Source: Leucobacter chromiisoli
Lineage (GTDB): Bacteria > Actinomycetota > Actinomycetes > Actinomycetales > Microbacteriaceae
Assembly: GCF_016522505.1 (NCBI RefSeq)
Contig: NZ_JAEHOH010000015.1
Location: 59,163 to 123,162 of the forward strand
Length of the DNA stretch: 64,000 bases
Direction of reading: 5' to 3'
Of the stretch, positions 17,734 through 26,004 are shown in pieces. Within the stretch, counting starts at the first letter, position 1; each line of letters starts with the position of its first letter. Position numbers and translations under genes: made by a program. Below the pieces are notes generated by a model. It saw only the letters and a program-made list of their open reading frames with translations, did not search any database and was not told the origin of the DNA.

Positions 17734-18570
17734 ATGAGCAATCCTGCTCTCAACAACAATCCGGCGCTGAACGGCAAGACGCTCACCGCCGACGAGCTGC
17801 GGCGCATCTACGATCAGCCGGCTGCGCAGACGCAGCGTCCGGGGATCGATCCCGAGCCGCAGGGCGGTTTCGGTGCGCAGCAGCCGCCCGCCATCGCCCC
17901 CTCCGACAAGCCGATGACCTACGAGAACACCATCTCCAAGACGGTGATGCTGTTCCTCATCGTGCTCGCGACGGGCGCCGTCGGCTGGTTCATGCCCCTC
18001 CTCGCGCTTCCCGCGGCGATCGCGGGGCTCGTGCTCGGGCTCGTCAACGCCTTCAAGAAGGAGCCGAGCGTCCCGCTCATCGTCCTCTACGCGGCGGTGC
18101 AGGGCGTGTTCCTCGGCGGCATCTCGGGTATTTTCGAGGGCCGGTGGCCCGGCATCGTCTCGCAGGCCGTCATCGGCACCCTCGCCGTCTTCGGCGTGAC
18201 GCTGCTGCTCTTCCGCAGCGGCAAGGTGCGCACCAGCCCGAAGATGACCAAGATCTTCATGATCGCGATGGTCGGCTACCTCGCCTTCTCCGTCGTCAAC
18301 GTCGTGCTGATGCTGACCGGCGTGAACAGCGACCCCTGGGGCATGCGGGGTGCCACGGTCTTCGGCATTCCGCTGGGCCTCGTCATCGGCGCGCTCGCCG
18401 TGCTGCTCGCGGCCTACTCGCTCGTCATGGACTTCGAGATGATCCAGAACGGCGTGCGCAACCGCGTGCCCGAGAAGTGGGCCTGGTCGGCGGCGTTCGG
18501 CCTCATGGTCACGCTGATCTGGCTCTACGTCGAGATCCTGCGCATCCTCGCCATCCTGCGCGGGGACTGA
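17734..18570 (+). CDS. Bax inhibitor-1/YccA family membrane protein
   Basis: A 278-residue protein. The first about 65 residues are hydrophilic and Asn/Pro/Gln-rich (SNPALNNNPALNGK), then seven membrane segments follow. The body (PMTYENTISKTVMLFLIVLA at the start, and near the end FEMIQNGVRNRVPEKWAW) matches the actinobacterial Bax inhibitor-1-like (formerly DUF1112/YbhL-related) family. Members are thought to be pH-sensitive calcium leak channels or stress proteins; the bacterial role is not settled. AAGGAG lies 9 bases before the ATG. Confidence 0.9.
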   Translation: MSNPALNNNPALNGKTLTADELRRIYDQPAAQTQRPGIDPEPQGGFGAQQPPAIAPSDKPMTYENTISKTVMLFLIVLATGAVGWFMPLLALPAAIAGLVLGLVNAFKKEPSVPLIVLYAAVQGVFLGGISGIFEGRWPGIVSQAVIGTLAVFGVTLLLFRSGKVRTSPKMTKIFMIAMVGYLAFSVVNVVLMLTGVNSDPWGMRGATVFGIPLGLVIGALAVLLAAYSLVMDFEMIQNGVRNRVPEKWAWSAAFGLMVTLIWLYVEILRILAILRGD

Positions 18571-18834
18571 TCTCCGGGGCTGTGCGGGGACCGATCGCCG
18601 CGCAGCCCGACCCGTAGCGCAGCCCGACTCGCAGCGGAGACCGACTCCCGCGGCGAGTCGCCGTTCGCAGGTGGAGGGGCGGGGGCCCCGGGGGCCCCCC
18701 CCCCCTCCACCTGCGTCTGCCGGCTCTCCAGCGGTTCCCTGCGGACAGGACCCCTGCCTTCGCCCGGAATGCGGAGCCTCGAGGGGGCGCGGAACGCGAC
18801 CCCTCGGCGCCCCTCGGCGATCCCGAGCGCCGCC
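18571..18834. other. Convergent intergenic gap
   Basis: 264 bases between the convergent Bax-inhibitor and aminotransferase genes. It contains a short repeated phrase (GCAGCCCGAC / GCAGCCCGAC at 18601-18627) and one strong hairpin at 18666-18715. I see no further gene. Confidence 0.6.
18666..18715. terminator. Bidirectional terminator hairpin with G/C-only loop
   Basis: Perfect 14-base arms CGCAGGTGGAGGGG (18666-18679) and CCCCTCCACCTGCG (18702-18715) between two convergent genes. The 22 bases between are only G and C in runs, so the loop sequence is probably not reliable. Confidence 0.65.
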
Positions 18835-19977
18835 CTACCGGACGGCCCGGAGCGCGGCGAGCAGCGCGTCGATGTCGCGGTCGGCCGAGTAGGCGTGCAG
18901 CGAGAGGCGCAGGCGCTGCCCTCGGGGCGAGGTGCCGATGCGGTGCTCCGCGAGCCGGCCGGCGAGCGCGTCCGGGTTCTCGTCGAGCACGGCGACCTGG
19001 GGGCCGCGGTGCGCGGGATCATCGGGGTAGTCGACCGTGAGGCCGAGGCCGGCGAGCTCGTCCGCGAGGCGCTCGCGGAGTCGGACCACGTGCTCCCACG
19101 CGTCCGCGGGATCGACCTGCGCGATCGTCTCGAAGCCCGCGACGCCGGCGTAGGCCGACGGGATCGGGTGCGTGCCCATCTCGAATCGGCGCGCGTTCTG
19201 CGGGTAGTCGACGCCGGAGGGGTCGAAGGCGAACGGGTTCACCCGACCGAACCATCCGGTGAGCTGCGCGGCGCGCTCCACGTTCACGCAGTCGCGCACG
19301 TAGAGCATCGCGATCCCCGGGAGCCCCAGCAGGTACTTCAGGTTGCCGGTGACGAGGAAGTCGCAGCCCAGCTCCGAGGCCGAGAACGGGAGGACGCCGG
19401 CGCCCTGGTAGGCGTCGACGAACACCAGCGCGCCCACGGAGTGCGCGTGCTCGATCACCCGATCGATCTCGGGCCGGGTGCCGTTGATGTAGCTGACAAG
19501 CGGGATCGAGACGAGTTTGGTGCGCTCGTCGATCAGCGGGATCCAGTTGTCGGCGTGGAGCGAGGCCTCGACGCCCTCGACGTTGACGACGTCGAGGGGT
19601 GCGTGCTGCGCCCGCCACACGTTGCCGACCGAGGGGAACTCGAGGTCGGAGGTGACGAGCCGGTTGCGCTCCCCGCTCCAGTCGAGGGATGAGACGACCT
19701 GGTAGGCCCCCTCCGAGGCGCACGAGAGCACGGCCACGTTCTCGCCGTCCACGTCGAGGAAGCGACCTGCCAGACGGCGGTACTCCTCCACCTTGCCCAC
19801 CCACGCGCCCCACGGCGCCTGCTCGTCGATGAGACCCGCGGTCATGCGCTGCATGGTGTGCGCGAGTCGGTCGGAGAGCGCTCCCTGGCTGCAGCTCGCG
19901 AAGTGCGGCGCCTCGTCGAGCGCGGGGAAGCCGAGGCGGAACTGCGCCGGACTCAGGGGTGCGATCGGTGCTGACAT
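18835..19977 (-). CDS. Class V aminotransferase-type PLP enzyme
   Basis: A 380-residue fold-type I PLP enzyme of the class V family (cysteine desulfurase, kynureninase, isopenicillin-N epimerase group). FVDAYQGAG contains the Asp that pairs with the PLP ring nitrogen and TGNLKYLLGLPG contains the Schiff-base lysine. It lacks an obvious catalytic Cys loop near the C-terminus, so a sulfur-transfer role is unlikely. The real substrate cannot be read from the sequence. Start ATG 19977 follows GGGAGA. It sits 32 bases behind the NhaC-type antiporter gene, and the operon suggests uptake and breakdown or processing of one amino compound. Confidence 0.82.
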   Translation of the reverse strand: MSAPIAPLSPAQFRLGFPALDEAPHFASCSQGALSDRLAHTMQRMTAGLIDEQAPWGAWVGKVEEYRRLAGRFLDVDGENVAVLSCASEGAYQVVSSLDWSGERNRLVTSDLEFPSVGNVWRAQHAPLDVVNVEGVEASLHADNWIPLIDERTKLVSIPLVSYINGTRPEIDRVIEHAHSVGALVFVDAYQGAGVLPFSASELGCDFLVTGNLKYLLGLPGIAMLYVRDCVNVERAAQLTGWFGRVNPFAFDPSGVDYPQNARRFEMGTHPIPSAYAGVAGFETIAQVDPADAWEHVVRLRERLADELAGLGLTVDYPDDPAHRGPQVAVLDENPDALAGRLAEHRIGTSPRGQRLRLSLHAYSADRDIDALLAALRAVR

Positions 19978-20009
19978 GAGGATTCTCCCTACGGTGGATC
20001 TGATGGGGT

Positions 20010-21551
20010 CTAGTCTCGGGCCTGCCGACGCGCCGGCGCGGAGCCCGCGGTCTCGGCGGCCCCGCCGTAGGCGGCCTCCGCCGTGCCCGAAGCGGTGATG
20101 ACGGCCCGCGCGGCGTCCTTCTCGACGGCGCCGTCGACGCCCTCGTAGCGACGCCCCCACCCCGTGATCACGGCGACGGCGATCACGCAGGTGAGCACGA
20201 GCGGGTAGAAGGCTCCCGTGAAGATCGACATCGGGCCGAGCGCCGGAGCGTCGCCCTGATCGACGGTGAGCAGGCTGGCGATGAAGAGGAACGAGCTGAC
20301 GACGGGCACCACGCTGCCGAGGCCGAGGGCGAAGCAGTCCATGACGTTCGCGCGGCGGTACGGGTGGAGCCCGACCCGGGCTCCGAGGCGGTCGGCGATG
20401 GGGCCGAACACGAGCATCGAGGGGCCGTTGACGCTCGCGAACAGGGTCGTGGTCGCGAGGATCCCGCCGCCGATGGCGATCTCCGCGCGGCGGGGCGTGG
20501 TCACCCAGCCGCTGGAGACCACGCGGTGCACGAGCCGGTCGAGCACGCCCGCGCTCTCGAGCACGCCCAGCATCGCGAAGACGGCCACGTTGAGCCCGAT
20601 GATCGGGATGATGCCGGCGACGCCCTCGACGAAGAAGCCCGTGATGGCGTCGCCCTCGACGCCGACGATGCCGGCCGGCGCGAGCACTCCGCTGAGGAGG
20701 CCGACCGCGATGCCGACGACGATGCCCGCGGTCACCGCCTTGAAGATGTTCCGGGTAACGACCGCGGTGCCGATGAGCGCCGCGACCGCCAGCAGCATCC
20801 AGAGGCCCCGCGCCGAGAAGTCGCCCGCGGAGACGTTCGCCACGGCGTCGCCCCCGGAGGAGACGGCGACGCCGACGCCGAGGAAGAGGCCGCAGGCGAT
20901 GGCCGCGGCCGTGAGCGAGTAGCGCAGGCGGCTGCCGACCACCCCGGGCACCTCGGCCGTGCCGTCCTTGGTGCGGTAGCGCTGCGTCGCAGAGGAGATG
21001 ATCGTCGAGTCCGAGATCGGCGCGACGTTGTCGCCGAAGAGCGCGCCCGAGAGCAGCGCGCCGGCGAGCAGCACGGGGTCGGCGCCGACGACGACGCCGG
21101 CCGGGTAGAAGATGGGGAACACGGTGAACAGGGTGCCGAGCGACGATCCGGTGGACATCGCGATCGCGCAGACCGCGACGAAGGCGATGGCGATGAACAC
21201 GCCCCCGTTCACCCCCGTCGCCAGCGACAGCCAGATGAACCCCTCGGAGAGGCCCGTCGACTTGATGAGCTGGGAGATCACGCCGACCGCGAGCAGCAGC
21301 ATGATCAGCGTGACGGCCGTCTTCGACGCGATGCCGCGGAAGACCGCTTCCCAGAAGGCCTCGTAGCCGCGCGCGAAGGGGGCGGCGACGAGCAGGCCGA
21401 CCAGCGCCGCAGCGGTGAGGGCGTTCATGTCGAAGGCCCGGAACACCACGAAGAAGGCGATCGTCGCCACGGCGAAGACGATGGGGGCGATGAACGCCCC
21501 GAAGAGGCCGATGCGGAAGGTCAGGGGCTGCGGGTTCTGGTCATCACTCAT
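20010..21551 (-). CDS. NhaC family Na+/H+ antiporter or amino-/carboxylic-acid exchanger
   Basis: A 513-residue protein with about 11-12 membrane segments. The family hallmark region is clear: STGSSLGTLFTVFPIF followed by LLSGALFGDNVAPISDSTII, where Asp residues bind Na+. NhaC relatives include Na+/H+ antiporters, malate-lactate (MleN) and tyrosine exchangers, so an organic substrate is possible. The C-terminal 30 residues are an Ala-rich cytoplasmic tail. It heads a two-gene unit with the class V aminotransferase and has a likely regulator gene (21703-22242) upstream in the same direction. Confidence 0.88.
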   Translation of the reverse strand: MSDDQNPQPLTFRIGLFGAFIAPIVFAVATIAFFVVFRAFDMNALTAAALVGLLVAAPFARGYEAFWEAVFRGIASKTAVTLIMLLLAVGVISQLIKSTGLSEGFIWLSLATGVNGGVFIAIAFVAVCAIAMSTGSSLGTLFTVFPIFYPAGVVVGADPVLLAGALLSGALFGDNVAPISDSTIISSATQRYRTKDGTAEVPGVVGSRLRYSLTAAAIACGLFLGVGVAVSSGGDAVANVSAGDFSARGLWMLLAVAALIGTAVVTRNIFKAVTAGIVVGIAVGLLSGVLAPAGIVGVEGDAITGFFVEGVAGIIPIIGLNVAVFAMLGVLESAGVLDRLVHRVVSSGWVTTPRRAEIAIGGGILATTTLFASVNGPSMLVFGPIADRLGARVGLHPYRRANVMDCFALGLGSVVPVVSSFLFIASLLTVDQGDAPALGPMSIFTGAFYPLVLTCVIAVAVITGWGRRYEGVDGAVEKDAARAVITASGTAEAAYGGAAETAGSAPARRQARD

Positions 21552-21702
21552 GGAGCACCTTCGGTCTGAGCAACTGCGGCCCTCGCGGGGTTCCGAGGGA
21601 CCGGATGCGAGGCTTCGCCGCGCACCGCCCCGAGCCTATCTGAAATGAATCAAACTTCAACTCCACTGAATTTCCGGGATCGCGAGGCGGTCCCTCCGAG
21701 GC

Positions 21703-22242
21703 TCAGTAGCTCGGCGGCGACACGGAGAGCGTGAAGCGGACGATCCCGGTGGTGCGGTTGACGAAGCGGTGGGGGCGCGCCGACGCGAAGTACGCGCTGT
21801 CCCCCGTGGCGAGGGCGTGCGCGACGCCGTCGACCTCGAGGGTCAGCACGCCGTCGGTCACCAGCACGCACTCCTCGCTCGGCGGGTGCGCCCACGGCTC
21901 CTCGCTCGAGGCGGCCCCGGGGGCGAGTTCCCCGGCGAGCACTTCGAGGCGGCCGCTCCCTGGGGAGATCCGGGAGTAGGAGATGCCGCCGTGCGGCGAG
22001 CGCACGATCATCCGATCGGCCTCGCGGATCACCCGGACCGGGCTCTCCTCCCCCTCCGAGAACAGGTCGAACAGGGGCGTGCCGAGCGCTCTGGCGATCC
22101 GACGGAGCGCTTCGAGGCTCGGGTCGCTGTGCCCGCGCTCGATCTGGCTCACCTGCGCCGGCGACAGCTCGGCCGCCCGGGCCAGCTGCTGCGCCGTCAT
22201 CCCGATCTCCTGACGCCTACCGCGAATCCGTTCCCCGAGCAC
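21703..22242 (-). CDS. XRE/cupin transcriptional regulator
   Basis: A 179-residue regulator. Residues about 4-58 form an XRE helix-turn-helix (IRGRRQEIGMTAQQLARAAE, then SPAQVSQIERGHSDPSLEAL) and residues about 105-175 a cupin_2 fold (LAPGAASSEEPWAHPPSEEC, TGDSAYFASARPHRFVN) that would bind a small ligand. Such proteins commonly control amino-acid or polyamine transport and catabolism. The start is GTG 22242; the ATG at 22250 is in another frame. Position upstream of the antiporter/aminotransferase pair suggests it controls them. Confidence 0.87.
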   Translation of the reverse strand: MLGERIRGRRQEIGMTAQQLARAAELSPAQVSQIERGHSDPSLEALRRIARALGTPLFDLFSEGEESPVRVIREADRMIVRSPHGGISYSRISPGSGRLEVLAGELAPGAASSEEPWAHPPSEECVLVTDGVLTLEVDGVAHALATGDSAYFASARPHRFVNRTTGIVRFTLSVSPPSY

Positions 22243-22490
22243 TCCGTCATCTTGCCACACGGTCCCGGCCCGCCGGGTTCGCGGGCGTCGGGAGCGCCGC
22301 GGGGCCCGAGCCCTCCTTCTAGCCGAGGCCCCTGCTTCCCGCAAGGGGTTGAGGAGCAGTAGGAGCAGTGATTCCGTAAGGACTGTACTTCTTCTTCACC
22401 GCGGCACGGACGCACGCACATCCCGCACTCCGGGCGGCGCGGCGCATGTCGCGCGGTGGAGCGATCCCACCACAGAGAAACGAGTCTGGT
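22243..22490. other. Divergent intergenic region, XRE regulator / sigma factor
   Basis: 248 bases carrying the promoters of two divergent genes. I see a short tandem GGAGCAGT duplication (about 22351-22368) and no clear consensus boxes. A frame for the sigma factor is open back to ATG 22446. Confidence 0.4.
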
Positions 22491-23372
22491 ATGTCGGTCA
22501 TCACAGCATTGCCGTTGCACCCGGTCGACGTCTCGTCCTCGGACGACGCGCAGCAGAGCCGCTCGAACGAGAGGGTCGTCTCCCACCTCGACGTCGCCGA
22601 GGCGCTGGCCTGGCGGTTCACGGCCGGGCACCGGGACATCGACGACCTGCGCCAGGTGGCGTACATGGGGCTCGTGAAGGCTTCCCGCCGCTACGACCCC
22701 GACAAGGGAGAGGACTTCGTCTCGTTCGCCGTACCGACGATCTCGGGCGAGCTGAAGCGACACCTGCGCGATCAGGGCTGGCTCGTGCGCCCTCCGCGGA
22801 GGGTCCAGGAGCTGCATCTGAGCATCGCGAAGACGCGCGATGCGTTGACCCAGGAGCTGCAGCGAGAGCCATCCGCCGAGGACTTCGCCGAACGGCTGGG
22901 CGTCCGCCCCGAGGAGGTGTGGGAGGCCCTCGAGTCGCACAACAGCATGCAGCCCCTCTCGCTCGACGCACCGCTCGGTGAGGACGGCGACAGCCTCGCG
23001 GACTGCATCGCCGAGGACGACGAGACGTTCGAGCGGGCCGAGATCGTCGCGACGCTCGCGCCCGCGCTGCAGCGCCTGGGACGGCGCGAGCGCCAGATCC
23101 TCTACCTCCGGTTCTACCGCGAGTTCACCCAACAGGAGATCGCGAGGTCCGTCCACGTGACGCAGATGCACGTCTCGCGGCTGCTCAGCCGCACACTCGG
23201 CGAGCTGCGCGCGGCGCTCACCGAGGGGCGTCCCGTCGTCCCGATCCATCCCGCCGGGCGAGAGGCGGCGCATCCGACCGAACGGGAGGCGGCGCACCCC
23301 GCACGGCGGGAGGCCCAGGCCCACCCCGCGCGGCGGGAGACCCTTCACGCCGTCGAACGGCGGATCGCCTGA
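22491..23372 (+). CDS. SigB/SigF/SigG-type sigma-70 factor
   Basis: A 293-residue sigma factor with regions 2, 3 and 4. Region 2 shows DIDDLRQVAYMGLVKASRRY and DPDKGEDFVSFAVPTISGEL, typical of the stress/sporulation SigB/F/G group; region 4 shows LGRRERQILYLRFYREFTQQ followed by a helix-turn-helix ending VTQMHVSRLLSRTLGELR. After region 4 there is a 55-residue tail with a degenerate repeat of the form HPxxREAA. Group members are usually held by an RsbW-type anti-sigma encoded next door, but none is seen. The start is unsure: neither ATG 22491 nor ATG 22446 has a good Shine-Dalgarno. Its 3' end overlaps the convergent GT9 gene by 28 bases. Confidence 0.88.
   Translation: MSVITALPLHPVDVSSSDDAQQSRSNERVVSHLDVAEALAWRFTAGHRDIDDLRQVAYMGLVKASRRYDPDKGEDFVSFAVPTISGELKRHLRDQGWLVRPPRRVQELHLSIAKTRDALTQELQREPSAEDFAERLGVRPEEVWEALESHNSMQPLSLDAPLGEDGDSLADCIAEDDETFERAEIVATLAPALQRLGRRERQILYLRFYREFTQQEIARSVHVTQMHVSRLLSRTLGELRAALTEGRPVVPIHPAGREAAHPTEREAAHPARREAQAHPARRETLHAVERRIA
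23245..23350 (+). repeat. Degenerate tandem repeat coding for the sigma-factor tail
   Basis: About four imperfect units of roughly 24-27 bases encode HPAGREAA, HPTEREAA, HPARREAQ, HPARRETL. Slipped-strand expansion of a short in-frame unit explains it. Confidence 0.6.
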
Positions 23373-24319
23373 GGGATCGCGGGGGCGCGGCGGCGCGGCA
23401 GATCCCTCACCGCGGCCAGGACGTCCCGGGCGGTGACCGCGAGGAGCGCGGGATCGGGCTCCTCCGAGAACGTCTCGCCCCGACGCTGCGAAGCGTCGGT
23501 GAGCACGATGTGGGGCCCGGGAGGCGGCCCCCACTCCTCCGGCGGGGCGGGACCGAACAGGACGACGGAGGGAGTGCCGTAGGCCGACGCCAGGTGTGCG
23601 GCCCCGGTGTCCGCCGAGACCACGAGCTCGGCGTCGGCGATCTGCGCGGCGAACTCGCCGAGGCTCATGCGCCCCGCCAGCACGGCGTCCTCCGGCAGCC
23701 CGGCGAGCCGCGCCACGTCGAGCGCCCGTGCCCGCTCCGCACCGCTTCCCGTGAAGACGACCCGCCGTCCCTCGCTCGCGAGCGACTCGGCCACGACGCC
23801 GAAGCGCTCGGCCGGCCACTGCCTCGAGCCGTAGAACGCGCCCACGTGCACGACCGCGGCGCCGCCCCCGACGAGCGGCGGGACCGACGGCCTCTCGATG
23901 CGCACCTCGTCGGGATCCCCCGGCATCCCGAAGGCCTCGACGAGCCGCACCCAGCGACGCCGCTCGAGGATCCCGTCGAGCCAGGGCACGCGGTCCCCGT
24001 GGGCGACGACGGCTCGCGCCTCGAGCGCGTCGATGACGGCCCGGCTCTCCGGGCCGTTGCCGTGCAGGTTCACGGCGGTGTCGATGCGGCCCGGCGCGAT
24101 CGGCAGCGGCTCGTCGAGCCCGGGCGCCGCGTGGTGCTCGTCCACTCCCCCGATGAGGTCGATGATCGGGCGGAGCCACTCGGGCATCGCGAGGATCAGG
24201 CGGTGATCGGGCCTCGCGCGGCGGATCGCGCGGATCGCCGGGACGGCGACGAGCAGGTCGCCGAGTTTGAGCGCGCGCAGCGCGAGGAGACGGGGCGCGT
24301 CGGGGTCTCGATGGGACAT
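23345..24319 (-). CDS. GT9 family glycosyltransferase (heptosyltransferase type), copy 1
   Basis: A 324-residue GT9 (WaaC/WaaF-like) protein. The N-terminus LALRALKLGDLLVAVPAIRAI is the family's acceptor-side Rossmann start, and VHVGAFYGSRQWPAERFGVV and VVSADTGAAHLASAYGTPSV are the donor-binding motifs for ADP-heptose-type sugars. It lacks the C-terminal cysteine cluster that the other two GT9 proteins in this locus have. It is divergent from gmhB across a 120-base promoter region and overlaps the sigma-factor gene end by 28 bases. It probably adds heptose to a non-LPS acceptor, by family and context. Confidence 0.85.
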   Translation of the reverse strand: MSHRDPDAPRLLALRALKLGDLLVAVPAIRAIRRARPDHRLILAMPEWLRPIIDLIGGVDEHHAAPGLDEPLPIAPGRIDTAVNLHGNGPESRAVIDALEARAVVAHGDRVPWLDGILERRRWVRLVEAFGMPGDPDEVRIERPSVPPLVGGGAAVVHVGAFYGSRQWPAERFGVVAESLASEGRRVVFTGSGAERARALDVARLAGLPEDAVLAGRMSLGEFAAQIADAELVVSADTGAAHLASAYGTPSVVLFGPAPPEEWGPPPGPHIVLTDASQRRGETFSEEPDPALLAVTARDVLAAVRDLPRRRAPAIPQAIRRSTA

Positions 24320-24372
24320 GTGATCCACTCTCACAGAAGAGGCCGGCTCCTCCAAGGGGCCGGCGTCGTTCT

Positions 24373-24400
24373 CGCGGGACGCGGCAGGAGATTCCCGCGA
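24373..24400. promoter_or_regulatory. Inverted repeat between GT9 copy 1 and gmhB
   Basis: CGCGGGA (24373-24379) and TCCCGCG (24393-24399) are complementary; one more flanking T-A pair extends each arm. A second imperfect palindrome around GCCGGC is at about 24343-24365. Both are in the shared promoter region of two divergent glycan genes, so they are operator candidates. A GGTTT followed 16 bases later by GGGAAG (about 24404-24430) vaguely resembles a SigF/SigB promoter but its second box is also the gmhB ribosome-binding site. Confidence 0.35.
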
Positions 24401-24439
24401 AGAGGTTTGCCCGGCGCCGCGGGCGGGAAGAAGAACTCC

Positions 24440-24979
24440 ATGAGCACTATTCCTGAACCGGCGGCGGTGCTGTTCGACCGGGACGACACCCTCATCGAGA
24501 ACGTGCCGTACAACGGCGACCCCGATGCCGTCGTCCCCATGCCCACCGCGGCGTCGGCCCTCGAGCGGCTGCGGGGCCTCGGGGTGAAGGTCGGCGTGGT
24601 CACCAACCAGTCGGGCATCGCGCGCGGCCTCCTCTCCCGCGAGCAGGTGGACGCGGTGAACCGTCGCGTCGAGGAGCTGCTCGGCCCGTTCGACACCTGG
24701 CAGGTCTGCCCGCACGGCCCGGCGGACGCCTGCGCCTGCCGCAAGCCCTCGCCCGGGCTCATCGAGAGCGCGGCCGCCGAACTCGGCGTCGACGTGGAGC
24801 GGGTGGCGATGGTCGGCGACATCGGGATCGACGTCGAGGCCGCCGAGGCAGCCGGAGCGCGGGGCGTGCTCGTGCCGACGCCCGTCACCCTTCCCGAGGA
24901 GGTCGCGGCGGCGCGGGAGGTCGCCGGCAGTGTGGCCGAGGCGGTCGCGCTGCTCTTCCCCGGGGGTGAGGCCCGATGA
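24440..24979 (+). CDS. gmhB: D-glycero-D-manno-heptose-1,7-bisphosphate phosphatase
   Basis: A 179-residue HAD phosphatase. LFDRDDTLI gives nucleophile D13 and general acid D15, VVTNQSGIARG is motif II with the substrate-gating loop, and CPHGPADACACRKPSPG is the Cys/His zinc-binding loop diagnostic of GmhB; MVGDIGIDVEAA carries the last acidic motif. It removes the C7 phosphate between the kinase and nucleotidyl-transfer steps of HldE. Start ATG 24440 follows GGGAAGAAG. It overlaps the next gene by 4 bases and opens the heptose operon. Confidence 0.92.
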   Translation: MSTIPEPAAVLFDRDDTLIENVPYNGDPDAVVPMPTAASALERLRGLGVKVGVVTNQSGIARGLLSREQVDAVNRRVEELLGPFDTWQVCPHGPADACACRKPSPGLIESAAAELGVDVERVAMVGDIGIDVEAAEAAGARGVLVPTPVTLPEEVAAAREVAGSVAEAVALLFPGGEAR

Positions 24980-26004
24980 CGCGGGTGCTGGTGGCGAGGC
25001 TCGACAGCGTGGGCGACGTGCTGCTGTCGGGCCCCGCCGTCCGAGCGATCGCCGCGGGGGCCGACGAGGTCTGGATGCTCTGCGGGCCCACGGGCGCGCC
25101 GGCGGCCGAGCTGCTCCCCGGAGTCGATCGCGTGCTGACCTGGGCGGCGCCGTGGATCGTCTCGCCCGCACCGCCCTTCACCCCGGAGAGCGCCGAGGAG
25201 CTCGCCGGCCTGATCGCCGAGTGCCGGCCGGACTCCGCCGTCATCCTCACCTCGTTCCACCAGTCGCCGCTGCCGCTGGCCGCCATGCTCAGGCTCGCGG
25301 GAGTGTCACGGATCGCGGGCGCCTCCGTGGATCACGCCGGTTCTCTCCTCGACGTCCGCCTCACCCCCGGCGAGGACTTCCCCGAGGATCAGCCCGAGGC
25401 GCTGCGGGCGCTCGCGATCGCCGGAGCGGCCGGGTTCCCCGCTCCCCCGGACGATCGGCTCGCCGTGCGCGACCTCCCCGACGTCTCCGATCTCGTGCCG
25501 GACGGCCCCTACGTCGTCGTGCACCCCGGCGCATCGGTGCCCGCACGGGAGTGGCCCGCCGGGCATCACCGGCGCCTCACCGAGGAGCTGAGCGAGCGCG
25601 GGCGCACCGTCCTCGTGACCGGCACGCCCGCGGAGGCGGAGCTGACGGCGCGCGTCGCGGGATCCCGGGGCATCGATCTCGGCGGTCGCACGGACCTCCA
25701 CGGCCTCGCGGGGATCCTCGCGGGCGCGGACGCCGCGGTGGTGGGCAATACGGGCCCCGCTCACCTCGCCGCCGCGGTCGGCACCCCGATCGTCAGCCTG
25801 TTCTCCCCGGTCGTGCCCGCGGTGCGATGGGCGCCCTGGGGGGTTCCGACGATCGTGCTCGGCGATCAGGAGGCGGCGTGCCGCGGCAGCCGGGCCCGCG
25901 TGTGCCCGGTCCCCGGTCACCCGTGCCTCTCGCAGGTCGACCCCGCGACGGTGGCCGACGCCTGCGAGCGTCTCATCAGCGAAACGGAAGGAGCGCAGAG
26001 GTGA
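24976..26004 (+). CDS. GT9 family glycosyltransferase (heptosyltransferase type), copy 2
   Basis: A 342-residue GT9 protein. [20 protein letters not shown] is the canonical N-terminal motif; [19 protein letters not shown] and [20 protein letters not shown] form the nucleotide-sugar site. Near the C-terminus a cysteine cluster, [18 protein letters not shown], occurs as in many heptosyltransferases. It is 4-base coupled to gmhB before it and to the GT4-type gene after it, so the enzyme is made with the heptose donor. The acceptor is unknown. Confidence 0.88.
   Translation: MTRVLVARLDSVGDVLLSGPAVRAIAAGADEVWMLCGPTGAPAAELLPGVDRVLTWAAPWIVSPAPPFTPESAEELAGLIAECRPDSAVILTSFHQSPLPLAAMLRLAGVSRIAGASVDHAGSLLDVRLTPGEDFPEDQPEALRALAIAGAAGFPAPPDDRLAVRDLPDVSDLVPDGPYVVVHPGASVPAREWPAGHHRRLTEELSERGRTVLVTGTPAEAELTARVAGSRGIDLGGRTDLHGLAGILAGADAAVVGNTGPAHLAAAVGTPIVSLFSPVVPAVRWAPWGVPTIVLGDQEAACRGSRARVCPVPGHPCLSQVDPATVADACERLISETEGAQR

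Noticed and set aside
18835..19977. Calling the PLP enzyme a cysteine desulfurase
   Set aside because: There is no visible catalytic cysteine loop and no Fe-S or sulfur-transfer partner gene; it pairs with an antiporter.
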